From Oscillospiraceae bacterium (GTDB lineage: Bacteria > Bacillota_A > Clostridia > Oscillospirales > WRJC01): DNA of 24,444 nt. Below the pieces are notes generated by a model. That model did not search any database, was not told the DNA's origin, and saw only the letters and a program-made list of their open reading frames with translations. The stretch is from NCBI GenBank assembly GCA_009785015.1, contig WQXD01000025.1, forward strand, positions 1 through 24,444, given 5' to 3'. How positions within the stretch are numbered: the first letter of the stretch is position 1; each line of letters opens with the position of its first letter. Made by a program: the position numbers and the translations under genes. Of the stretch, positions 7,781-14,243 are shown piece by piece.

Positions 7781-8659
7781 TTATGATTTCAACGATATAT
7801 GATATAGGACTTGATTTTCGTTTTTGTCGACGATTTCAAAATCCGGATTGTCCGACATTTCGAAACCGGAGTTCGGAAGCCATACGCCGTCGATATATTT
7901 ATAAACCGAAATATCCAATTTTTCGTCGTTCAACTTGCCGCTGCTGATGCTGTAAGTAAATACCGCATATTTTGACGCGGGTATGATTTTTTTAACCATG
8001 CCCTCAGGTATCTCCGTATAGTCTGATACTTCGGCGCAGCAATAATAATTGAAATTTATATCCTCATCCGCTTTGTAAAGATTTTCTGCGGCATAGTCGT
8101 ATACCGTATAAAAGACATCAGGATTTATTTTATTCCCGATGGCGGCGGCCATCGGCAAAAATTTCGCCTGTGTTTTTAATTTCAGCCCGTGTTTGATAGA
8201 TTCCGCCCTGTTGACGCGGTTTACTATTCCCAAAAGCTGAATTTCATCTTTGAATGTGATTTCCGGCTGTATCAGCAATTTCCTTTTCTCTTTGGCCTTA
8301 TCCGCGAGATTTACTTTTTCATAAAGATTTAGTTCCACGCTGATTTTGCGAAAATCTTTCGGAGAAACGCCGTAAGCGGATTTGAATGTACGGGTGAAAA
8401 CTTCATGCGAATTAAACCCGCTTTTAAAAGCGATGTCCGTTATGTTCTGGTTTGTATTGATTAAATCATATTTTGCATTGCTCAATCTTCTGCGGCGCGC
8501 ATATTCCATAACCGAGCAACCGACAATCGCATAAAAAACTCTATAAAAATGCGGAACTGAATATCCCGCTATCTTTGCCGCCCGAGTCAGTTCGATGTCG
8601 CCGTTCAGGTTCTGCTCGACATAATCGATAACTTTTTGGAGATTGTTGTAATAGCTCAA
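7781..8659 (-). CDS. AraC-family regulator with C-terminal GyrI-like effector-binding domain
   Basis: A 292-residue transcription factor. Residues 1-108 carry the two helix-turn-helix motifs of the AraC family (AAKIAGYSVPHFYRVF, and ITDIAFKSGFNSHEVFTRTFK followed by GVSPKDFRK). Residues from about 120 to the end resemble the AraC_E_bind/GyrI-like domain seen in Rob, BmrR-type and similar drug-sensing regulators. This DNA-binding-first layout is that of Rob-like activators. The start is TTG 8659, preceded by GGGGGG a few bases upstream; no in-frame ATG lies near. It is the first gene of the operon with the membrane protein and two ABC halves, so it most likely senses a small molecule and activates the exporter and itself. 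The ligand is unknown. Confidence 0.88.
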   Translation of the reverse strand: MSYYNNLQKVIDYVEQNLNGDIELTRAAKIAGYSVPHFYRVFYAIVGCSVMEYARRRRLSNAKYDLINTNQNITDIAFKSGFNSHEVFTRTFKSAYGVSPKDFRKISVELNLYEKVNLADKAKEKRKLLIQPEITFKDEIQLLGIVNRVNRAESIKHGLKLKTQAKFLPMAAAIGNKINPDVFYTVYDYAAENLYKADEDINFNYYCCAEVSDYTEIPEGMVKKIIPASKYAVFTYSISSGKLNDEKLDISVYKYIDGVWLPNSGFEMSDNPDFEIVDKNENQVLYHISLKS

Positions 8660-8692
8660 AGATCTCCCCCCTTTTCCTGCGCACTATATATC

Positions 8693-8701
8693 ATTATAGC
8701 A
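8693..8701 (-). promoter_or_regulatory. Extended -10 promoter of the AraC-ABC exporter operon
   Basis: On the minus strand TGC-TATAAT reads from 8701 to 8693, an extended -10 box. No good -35 hexamer lies 16-18 bp upstream, which fits a promoter that needs an activator such as the AraC-type protein it would transcribe. The start point would be near 8686, leaving a leader of about 27 nt. It faces away from the promoter at 8776-8804. Confidence 0.6.
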
Positions 8702-8775
8702 TACAAAACAGAAAATTGCTTGATTGTTTTTATCATTAATTGTCACTAAATTCCGAATTTATCACAAAAAAATAT

Positions 8776-8804
8776 TTGCAAAAAAGAACAATCCGTGCTA
8801 TAAT
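8776..8804 (+). promoter_or_regulatory. Sigma-A promoter of the hydrolase-aminotransferase pair
   Basis: TTGCAA (8776-8781) and TATAAT (8799-8804) are separated by exactly 17 bp, with TGC before the -10 (extended box). The predicted start is near 8811. An ATG at 8811 would thus be leaderless, so translation more likely begins at 8847, after GGAGGGG at 8831-8837. Confidence 0.75.
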
Positions 8805-8846
8805 GTATAAATGTATATTAAAGATAAAACGGAGGGGAAAAAATAT

Positions 8847-9452
8847 ATGGCAAAACTATATTATCAGGGACACGGCAGTTTCAGACTGACCGCAAACGAC
8901 GGGCTCGTCGTCTACGTTGACCCATATGCGGGCGGCGGATACGACGTACCCGCCGACGTCATACTCGTTTCGCATCAGCACGGCGACCACAATAAAATCG
9001 AACTGGTTCCGCAGAAAGAAAACTGCGCGATATTTTCAAACCGCGAGGCGCGGGATGCGGGGCGCTGCATGAGGCTTCACCTTGACGATTACGAAAACGA
9101 CGAATTTTCGGTCGAAGCAGTCGAGGCGTACAACAAAAACCACGACCCGAAGGAGTGTGTGGGCTTTATCATCACGATCGATGGGCTCAAAATCTACGCG
9201 AGCGGCGACACGTCCAAGACCGCGCAAATGGAAACCTTCGCGGAAATGGAGCTCGACTATGCGATACTGTGCGGCGACGGGGTCTATAATATGGGCCCCG
9301 ATGAAGCCGCCGAGTGCGCGAGGCTCATCGGGGCTAAGCGCAATATCATAATCCACCTCAAACCCAGAGCGTTATTCGACCGTGAAACGGCCGAGCGGTG
9401 GGACGCGCCGGGCAAGATAATCATCGAACCGGGGGAAGAAATCACTTTATAG
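8847..9452 (+). CDS. Metallo-beta-lactamase-fold metal-dependent hydrolase (UlaG-like)
   Basis: A 201-residue cytoplasmic hydrolase of the MBL superfamily. The metal site motif HQHGDH lies near residue 37, followed by the later conserved pieces YNKNHDP, YASGDT (metal-bridging Asp) and IIIHLKP (final His). The compact size and these motifs place it with UlaG/YtnP/UPF0173-type enzymes rather than true beta-lactamases. The natural substrate is unknown. ATG 8847 is preferred over ATG 8811 because GGAGGGG sits 9 nt before it and 8811 coincides with the predicted transcription start. The aminotransferase gene follows after 13 nt, so the two are probably co-transcribed from the promoter at 8776-8804. 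Confidence 0.85.
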   Translation: MAKLYYQGHGSFRLTANDGLVVYVDPYAGGGYDVPADVILVSHQHGDHNKIELVPQKENCAIFSNREARDAGRCMRLHLDDYENDEFSVEAVEAYNKNHDPKECVGFIITIDGLKIYASGDTSKTAQMETFAEMELDYAILCGDGVYNMGPDEAAECARLIGAKRNIIIHLKPRALFDRETAERWDAPGKIIIEPGEEITL

Positions 9453-9465
9453 AGGGAATAAAATT

Positions 9466-10626
9466 ATGAAAAAATTATCAGAAAGAACGGCTTCGTTTAC
9501 AGATTCCGTCATCAGAAGAATGACGAGGGTTTCAATGCGGTATGACGCGGTGAACCTGTCGCAGGGGTTTCCGGATTTCGACCCGCCGGAAAAATTACTG
9601 CAAAAATTGGCCGAAATCGCCGCGGTTGGCCCGCACCAGTATTCGATAACATGGGGAGCGCAGAATTTCAGGGAAGCCCTGGCGAAAAAACAGTCGAAAT
9701 ATATGCAAAAAAACATCGACCCGGACGGCGAAATCGTAGTCACCTGCGGAAGCACCGAGGCTATGATGGCCTCGATGATGACCGTCGTAAATCCGGGAGA
9801 CAAAGTGGCGGTATTTTCGCCGTTTTATGAGAATTACGCCGCCGACGCGATTCTGTCCGGAGCGGAACCGGTATATATTCCCCTCGTTCCGCCGCTGTTT
9901 TCCTTCGACCCGGATATCCTCGAGGACGCATTTAAAAACGGCGCGAAAGCCTTGATTTTATGCAACCCGTCAAATCCGTCGGGCAAGGTTTTCACTCTTG
10001 AGGAATTGAGCATAATCGCAAATTTGGCTAAAAAATACGACGCCTACATAATAACCGACGAGGTTTACGAACACATCGTGTACACCCCGTATAAACACAC
10101 GTATATATCCTCTCTGCCCGGTATGTCCGAACGCACAATTTCGTGCAGTTCGCTCTCGAAGACATATTCCGTGACCGGCTGGCGCCTCGGATATATCATA
10201 GCGCCGCCCGAAATCATAGAAGCGGCGAGAAAAGTCCACGATTTTCTGACGGTCGGCGCCGCCGCGCCCTTGCAGGAAGCGGCCGTGACGGCATTGAATT
10301 TCGGCGAAGACTATTATACAGAGTTGCTCGACAGGTATACAAAAAAACGCGGCATATTTTTAAACGGGCTTGACGACCTGAAAATCTCCCATACAAACCC
10401 GCAGGGCGCCTATTACGTTATGATAGATATATCGGAATACGGCTATACGGACGATTTGAAATTCTGCGAGGACCTGGCGAAGGCGGTCGGAGTCGGAGCG
10501 GTCCCGGGGTCGAGCTTTTTCAAGGAAAACGTAAATAATTTGGTCAGACTGCATTTCGCGAAAAAGGACGAAACCCTGTACGAGGCCCTCAACAGGCTTG
10601 AAAATATCAAAAAACTAAAAAACTAA
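9466..10626 (+). CDS. PLP-dependent class I/II aminotransferase (aspartate/kynurenine aminotransferase-like)
   Basis: A 386-residue fold-type I aminotransferase. It has the N-terminal NLSQGFPDFDPP signature common in the kynurenine/methionine aminotransferase-like group, HQYSITWGAQNFREAL, CNPSNPSGKVF (the Asn that touches the PLP ring), DEVYEHIVY (Asp pairing with the PLP nitrogen), and SLSKTYSVTGWRLGY with Lys232 as the Schiff-base lysine. The Arg near the C-terminus (LVRLHFAKKDE) fits the substrate carboxylate binder. The length is normal for the family. The start ATG 9466 has AGAGGGA upstream. It is the second gene of the operon. Exact amino-acid specificity cannot be read from sequence alone; aspartate, aromatic and methionine enzymes all share these motifs. 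Confidence 0.9.
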   Translation: MKKLSERTASFTDSVIRRMTRVSMRYDAVNLSQGFPDFDPPEKLLQKLAEIAAVGPHQYSITWGAQNFREALAKKQSKYMQKNIDPDGEIVVTCGSTEAMMASMMTVVNPGDKVAVFSPFYENYAADAILSGAEPVYIPLVPPLFSFDPDILEDAFKNGAKALILCNPSNPSGKVFTLEELSIIANLAKKYDAYIITDEVYEHIVYTPYKHTYISSLPGMSERTISCSSLSKTYSVTGWRLGYIIAPPEIIEAARKVHDFLTVGAAAPLQEAAVTALNFGEDYYTELLDRYTKKRGIFLNGLDDLKISHTNPQGAYYVMIDISEYGYTDDLKFCEDLAKAVGVGAVPGSSFFKENVNNLVRLHFAKKDETLYEALNRLENIKKLKN

Positions 10627-10639
10627 AAAATAACGACAA

Positions 10640-10669
10640 CGCCGCCCGCAATTATTTTTGCGGGCGGCG
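10640..10669. terminator. GC-rich hairpin between convergent genes
   Basis: An 11-bp perfect stem (cgccgcccgca at 10640-10650 pairing with 10659-10669) encloses an 8-nt AT-rich loop. On the plus strand no T-run follows. Read on the minus strand, the stem is followed after about 8 nt by T-rich sequence (ATTTTTTAGTTTTTT), so it fits best as a terminator for the SLH gene. It may also block read-through from the aminotransferase side. Confidence 0.55.
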
Positions 10670-10715
10670 CCGAAACTGCAAAGTGAGAATTATAACTTGG
10701 AACATGCCGCTTTTG

Positions 10716-12926
10716 CTACTTGCGTATCGCCGTCCATTTTTCGTCGGAACCCTCTTTGATGAAATCATGCCCTATGGAGGCTTCCATGATATTCAAATAC
10801 GCCCAGTTTCCGGCGACGTCCGTATAATTGCGGGGGAGGTTTTTTGAATTCGCGGTTATGTAGGCTTCGTCGGCCTTTCTTCCGAGGATGCGGTTCACCA
10901 AAGTGACCACTTCCGCCCGGTTGATATAGGCTTCGGGCTTGAATGTATGGTCCGTATAGCCGATAATCCAGCCTTTTTCCGCCGCCGAGTTTATATACTT
11001 CACCGCCCAATGATCGTCCGCGACATCGGTGAATTGATTGGACTCCGTCAAAATGAGACTGTCAAAATGCGCCGCGAGCGTGGCAAACTCGGCGCGGGTC
11101 ACGGGCTCGCCCCCCCGCAGTTTTCCGTCCCGGGAATAATCCGCCAGCACGCCGAGCTCATACATATAGCAGACTTGATTTGCGTACCATTGCTTTTTGT
11201 CGAGGTCGGGATAATAACTATCGTCCCGGTAATCCTTGTCCAAATCCATTTTCTTATTCATAAGGCGCGAGAACATCACAATGGCTTCGGCGCGCGTCAT
11301 ATTTTTATCCGGTCCGAACGTATCGTCGGGGTATCCCTGCATATAGGAAAAATGGTCGTCTTTAATCAGAGTGGGGATCAGTTTGTTGACGAAAGTGACC
11401 GGCTTGTAGGGGGTTTTGTCGTTGGGAAGAGCCGCGTCGAAGAAATACGCTCCGCTCTCCGTCACCAAAATTTCATAAGTTTTGTCCGTGGCGTTGTAGC
11501 CGTCCGGCGCGGCGTACTCCGAGAGCGTGTATATGCCGCACTCCACCGAAAATGTCACGAGTCCGTCGCCGTTTGAAATTTTGTCGTAGGTGAGCGGGTC
11601 GCCGTCATCGTTTTTGCCCTTCATGCGCAGCGTCGCGTCCGCGAGGGGATTGCCTTCTTCGTCCTCTTTATATGCCTTGAGCTCGACGGTCACGGTGTCG
11701 GTGTCGTTTTTTTCCTTTTCGTTGACGAATGTGACCGGCTTGTAATCCGGACGTACATCCTCGATGTTGCTGTCGTAAACATACGCTTTGCCCTCCTTCA
11801 CCAAGATCTCGTGGCTTTCGTCCGACCCCTTATAGCCGGCGGGCGCAATGAGTTCCGAAAGTATATACACGCCGTCGGACTCGACCGAAAAGGTCACCTT
11901 TCCGGCGGCGTCCGTAATTTCTTTGTAGATTTTCGACTCGTCATCGACGCCCTTCATTTGCAGCGTCGCCCCCGCGAGGGGATTGCCGTCTTTATCTTTT
12001 TTATAGGCCACGACGTCGACGGTCACAGGTTCGGTCTCGTCGGGCTCTTGCTTTTTGTTGACGAATGTGACCGGCTCGTAAGGGTCTAATGCGTCATTTG
12101 GAAGATCCACGAGGCCTTCGAAACGATACGCTCCGTCCGACGTCAGCAAGATCTCATAGCTGTCATCCGAGGCATCGTAGCCATCCGGCGCGGTGAGTTC
12201 CGAAAGCGTGTATACGATTCCTTCTCCGCTGTAGGGGATTTTAAAGCTCACGAGCCCGTCTTCGTCCGACACTGCGGTGTAAGAAAGAGACCCGCGGTAG
12301 ATGCTTTCGCCTTCCATTTGCAGGGTAGCGTCCTTGAGGGGATTGCCGTCTTGGTCTTCTTTATAGGCCTTCACTATATGGAAGCGCTCTATCTCGATAT
12401 TAAACGACATCCATTCGAGTTCCTGCGGAACATCATTTACGGGGTAATGTCCCGCCAGCCGTCCCACCACCTCATATTCGCCGCTTTGGACAAAAAGGCT
12501 GTGGGCGAGGTCTATGGCGATTTTACCCGAGAGATCCCAGGCGCTGGCCGTTCCGCTGTACAATGTGCCTGACGTCGGCAATATTCTGCGAACTTTCCAT
12601 TCCAGCATGGGCCCCTGATTGCCCGCAACAAAGTTTGGGCTCCAAGGGTCATAATAATACGGGTCAACGGTAAAAATCGCTGTAAAGTCCACAGTCGGCA
12701 AAGTCGCCTCATAGGATATTTTGTAAAAATCCGGTCCGGAATCCACTTCGGTGTACGGGTCGGCGAGCGCCTTCGTGTAGGCGTCGTTGTTTACCGGCAC
12801 GACTTCAAGCGCATTTAATCCTGTTAGATGGTCGTCTGCCAGCGCGGTCATCAGCATAATTATCATCATGGAAATTGTCAATGCCATACCGATCAGTCGT
12901 TTTGGCGTGGTTTTCGTTTTTTTCAT
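10716..12926 (-). CDS. S-layer-homology anchored surface protein with three CnaB (SpaA-like) domains
   Basis: A 736-residue secreted protein. ATG 12926 (MKKTKTTPKRL) is chosen because GGGG sits 8 nt before it; an ATG 39 nt further upstream falls at the predicted transcription start. Residues 1-30 are a signal peptide ending TALA. Residues 31-180 are an unassigned beta-rich domain. Three SpaA/CnaB domains follow at about 182-292, 301-404 and 412-516, each with the isopeptide set Lys (189/309/420), Glu in LSE..AP.GY (243/358/470) and Asn in TFVN (290/402/514). Three SLH domains lie at about 523-556, 571-621 and 632-684, with a fourth incomplete SLH start (YTDVAGNWAY) near 701. SLH domains normally bind pyruvylated wall polymer, so this is a rigid stalk held non-covalently at the surface. 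A clear sigma-A promoter precedes it. Confidence 0.88.
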   Translation of the reverse strand: MKKTKTTPKRLIGMALTISMMIIMLMTALADDHLTGLNALEVVPVNNDAYTKALADPYTEVDSGPDFYKISYEATLPTVDFTAIFTVDPYYYDPWSPNFVAGNQGPMLEWKVRRILPTSGTLYSGTASAWDLSGKIAIDLAHSLFVQSGEYEVVGRLAGHYPVNDVPQELEWMSFNIEIERFHIVKAYKEDQDGNPLKDATLQMEGESIYRGSLSYTAVSDEDGLVSFKIPYSGEGIVYTLSELTAPDGYDASDDSYEILLTSDGAYRFEGLVDLPNDALDPYEPVTFVNKKQEPDETEPVTVDVVAYKKDKDGNPLAGATLQMKGVDDESKIYKEITDAAGKVTFSVESDGVYILSELIAPAGYKGSDESHEILVKEGKAYVYDSNIEDVRPDYKPVTFVNEKEKNDTDTVTVELKAYKEDEEGNPLADATLRMKGKNDDGDPLTYDKISNGDGLVTFSVECGIYTLSEYAAPDGYNATDKTYEILVTESGAYFFDAALPNDKTPYKPVTFVNKLIPTLIKDDHFSYMQGYPDDTFGPDKNMTRAEAIVMFSRLMNKKMDLDKDYRDDSYYPDLDKKQWYANQVCYMYELGVLADYSRDGKLRGGEPVTRAEFATLAAHFDSLILTESNQFTDVADDHWAVKYINSAAEKGWIIGYTDHTFKPEAYINRAEVVTLVNRILGRKADEAYITANSKNLPRNYTDVAGNWAYLNIMEASIGHDFIKEGSDEKWTAIRK

Positions 12927-12953
12927 GATTTTGTCCCCTTGTGTTTGTTGTTT

Positions 12954-12969
12954 GAATATGTTCATATTC
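12954..12969. promoter_or_regulatory. Inverted repeat at the predicted transcription start of the SLH gene
   Basis: The 16-bp sequence gaatatgttcatattc has 7-bp arms around TT. It lies directly at the predicted start point of the SLH gene, between the -10 box and the ribosome site. It could be an operator or a small 5' mRNA hairpin. A second perfect palindrome, cggaattccg (12980-12989), lies in the -35/-10 spacer. No regulator is identified. Confidence 0.4.
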
Positions 12970-12971
12970 CC

Positions 12972-13000
12972 ATTTTATCCGGAATTCCGCCTTTTTTCAA
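12972..13000 (-). promoter_or_regulatory. Sigma-A promoter of the SLH surface protein
   Basis: On the minus strand TTGAAA (13000-12995) and TAAAAT (12977-12972) are spaced 17 bp. The start point would be near 12965. The promoter lies between this gene and the upstream lipoprotein gene (stop at 13032), so the SLH gene can be expressed alone. Confidence 0.65.
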
Positions 13001-13031
13001 TTGTTTTTTTGTGAATTATTTGTGTATTTTT

Positions 13032-14033
13032 TTACTCCGGATTCAGCCACAACACCGGGCGCACCCCGAGAAACTCGGGATGCATGGTAGCGACGTCGCG
13101 TCCTTTGGCGTATATAGAGCCGCCGGAGTCCACGCAAGCGGCGCAAAGGCTGATGGCGCCGGGTGACCGCAGCCACCACCATGAAAATCCGTGGCCGAGT
13201 TTTGCTTTTCTTTCGTCGTCGCCGCCGAAATATTCTTCCGCTTCCTCGAGGCTCAACAGAAAAATTTTGTCGTCGGTATCCGCGCCGCCCGGCGTGCCGT
13301 ACTGCGGATTGTCCGGGTTTTTAACTCTTGTCACGGCGATCCGCTCCTGTTCTTCGGCGGTGAATTTTTCCAAAAAAATCCCGTTCAGACAGTTTCGCAG
13401 AAACGATGTTTCCCATGTGATGACGTCGTCCGTCAATGCCAGATCATACACGTTCGGTTCAATCACGTTTTCCGTTATCACCAGCGTCTTGCCGTCTTTC
13501 ACCTCGAGCACCCGCCAGTCATAGCCTCCGAATTGTATTGTGTCGCCGGCTGCCGAAACCGCCCCGTCCCCGCTCACTTCCACGCTGTATTTGTATTCGT
13601 AGTTATAGTCCGTGTCCTGCTCGTCTATGCGCCCGTAGCGCATTGTTATCACGCAGCTGCCGGGAGCGAGGGCTTCGAAATAGAAGACGCGCCAGCCGCT
13701 GTCTCCGCCGTCCCCCGCGTTTTTTGGCGTATTGTCGTCGTATTCGCTGTGGTAGAGCCCCATCACGCTTTCGTCGGATATGTAGTATGCCCAGCGGTAG
13801 GGTATCGATTGTTTCTCACTATCGCGGAAATGGCATATTTCGCCCGTTTTCAACGTGATCTTTTTTTCGCGGTCGAGCAAAAAGCTGGTTATTTCCCGTT
13901 GGTCCCCGTCGATTTCGATTTTGGTTTTCGTGGTTTCGGCGCCGCCCTCTTTTTTCAACAACTCGAATTCACAGGCCGTCACCGCCGGCAGAAGCATGCA
14001 GGCGCATAAAAACAAGACTGTTATTTTTTTCAT
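13032..14033 (-). CDS. Lipoprotein with chagasin-like (I42 protease-inhibitor) domain and DUF6273-like domain
   Basis: A 333-residue predicted lipoprotein. The start is ATG 14033 (MKKITVLF), with GGAAAGGG about 8 nt upstream; an ATG at 14051 is also in frame but overlaps that site. The lipobox VTAC gives Cys21. Residues of about 45-150 look like an inhibitor-of-cysteine-peptidase (chagasin/I42) domain: SIPYRW, then GDGGDSGWRVFYFEALAPGSCVI and MRYGR, matching the family's G.GG, F.ALKPG and Y.R pattern. The rest matches DUF6273-type modules: IQFGGYDWRVLEV, TWETSFLRNCLN, FLLSLEEAEEYF, WWLRSPG and GVRPVLWLNPE. The second module is frequent in secreted Clostridia proteins and has no firm function. 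A role in blocking extracellular proteases is inferred from the first domain only. The published chagasin loops (NPTTG, RPW/F) are not perfectly kept. Confidence 0.7.
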   Translation of the reverse strand: MKKITVLFLCACMLLPAVTACEFELLKKEGGAETTKTKIEIDGDQREITSFLLDREKKITLKTGEICHFRDSEKQSIPYRWAYYISDESVMGLYHSEYDDNTPKNAGDGGDSGWRVFYFEALAPGSCVITMRYGRIDEQDTDYNYEYKYSVEVSGDGAVSAAGDTIQFGGYDWRVLEVKDGKTLVITENVIEPNVYDLALTDDVITWETSFLRNCLNGIFLEKFTAEEQERIAVTRVKNPDNPQYGTPGGADTDDKIFLLSLEEAEEYFGGDDERKAKLGHGFSWWWLRSPGAISLCAACVDSGGSIYAKGRDVATMHPEFLGVRPVLWLNPE

Positions 14034-14078
14034 AAAAATTACCCTTTCCATATTTTGGTTTTGATTTGGTCACACTTG

Positions 14079-14084
14079 ATTATA
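14079..14084 (-). promoter_or_regulatory. -10 box of the chagasin-DUF6273 lipoprotein gene
   Basis: A perfect TATAAT on the minus strand (14084-14079) lies about 45 bp before the ATG. No convincing -35 hexamer is present at 16-18 bp. The call is weaker than for the neighbouring promoter on the other strand. Confidence 0.45.
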
Positions 14085-14167
14085 CCGGTTGAGATTTCGT
14101 TTTGTTCGCGGAATACTGTAAATTATATCAAAAAAATTTGCGGAGTTTTGACTGCGGCAAAAAACCG

Positions 14168-14196
14168 TTGACAACGGCGTTTTCGTGTGGTAGAAT
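14168..14196 (+). promoter_or_regulatory. Strong sigma-A promoter of the URO-D-like gene
   Basis: A perfect TTGACA (14168-14173) is followed after 17 bp by TAGAAT (14191-14196), with TGG before it as extended -10. The start is near 14203, and AGGAGG lies at about 14227-14232 before the ATG at 14244. Confidence 0.8.
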
Positions 14197-14243
14197 TGTC
14201 TTATGCGCGTACGCTTTTATGCTTTTAAGGAGGAATAAAAAAT

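Noticed and set aside
7349..8659. Exporter operon as a lanthipeptide or bacteriocin gene cluster
   Set aside because: No precursor-like small peptide, modification enzyme or peptidase domain is visible; both ABC proteins start directly with membrane segments.
8811..8813. ATG at 8811 as start of the MBL-fold protein
   Set aside because: It coincides with the predicted transcription start and lacks a ribosome site, whereas ATG 8847 has GGAGGGG at good distance and gives the normal N-terminus.
13191..14009. A 272-codon plus-strand frame opposite the chagasin-DUF6273 lipoprotein
   Set aside because: It is a shadow of the lipoprotein gene, with an amino-acid make-up unlike a folded protein.
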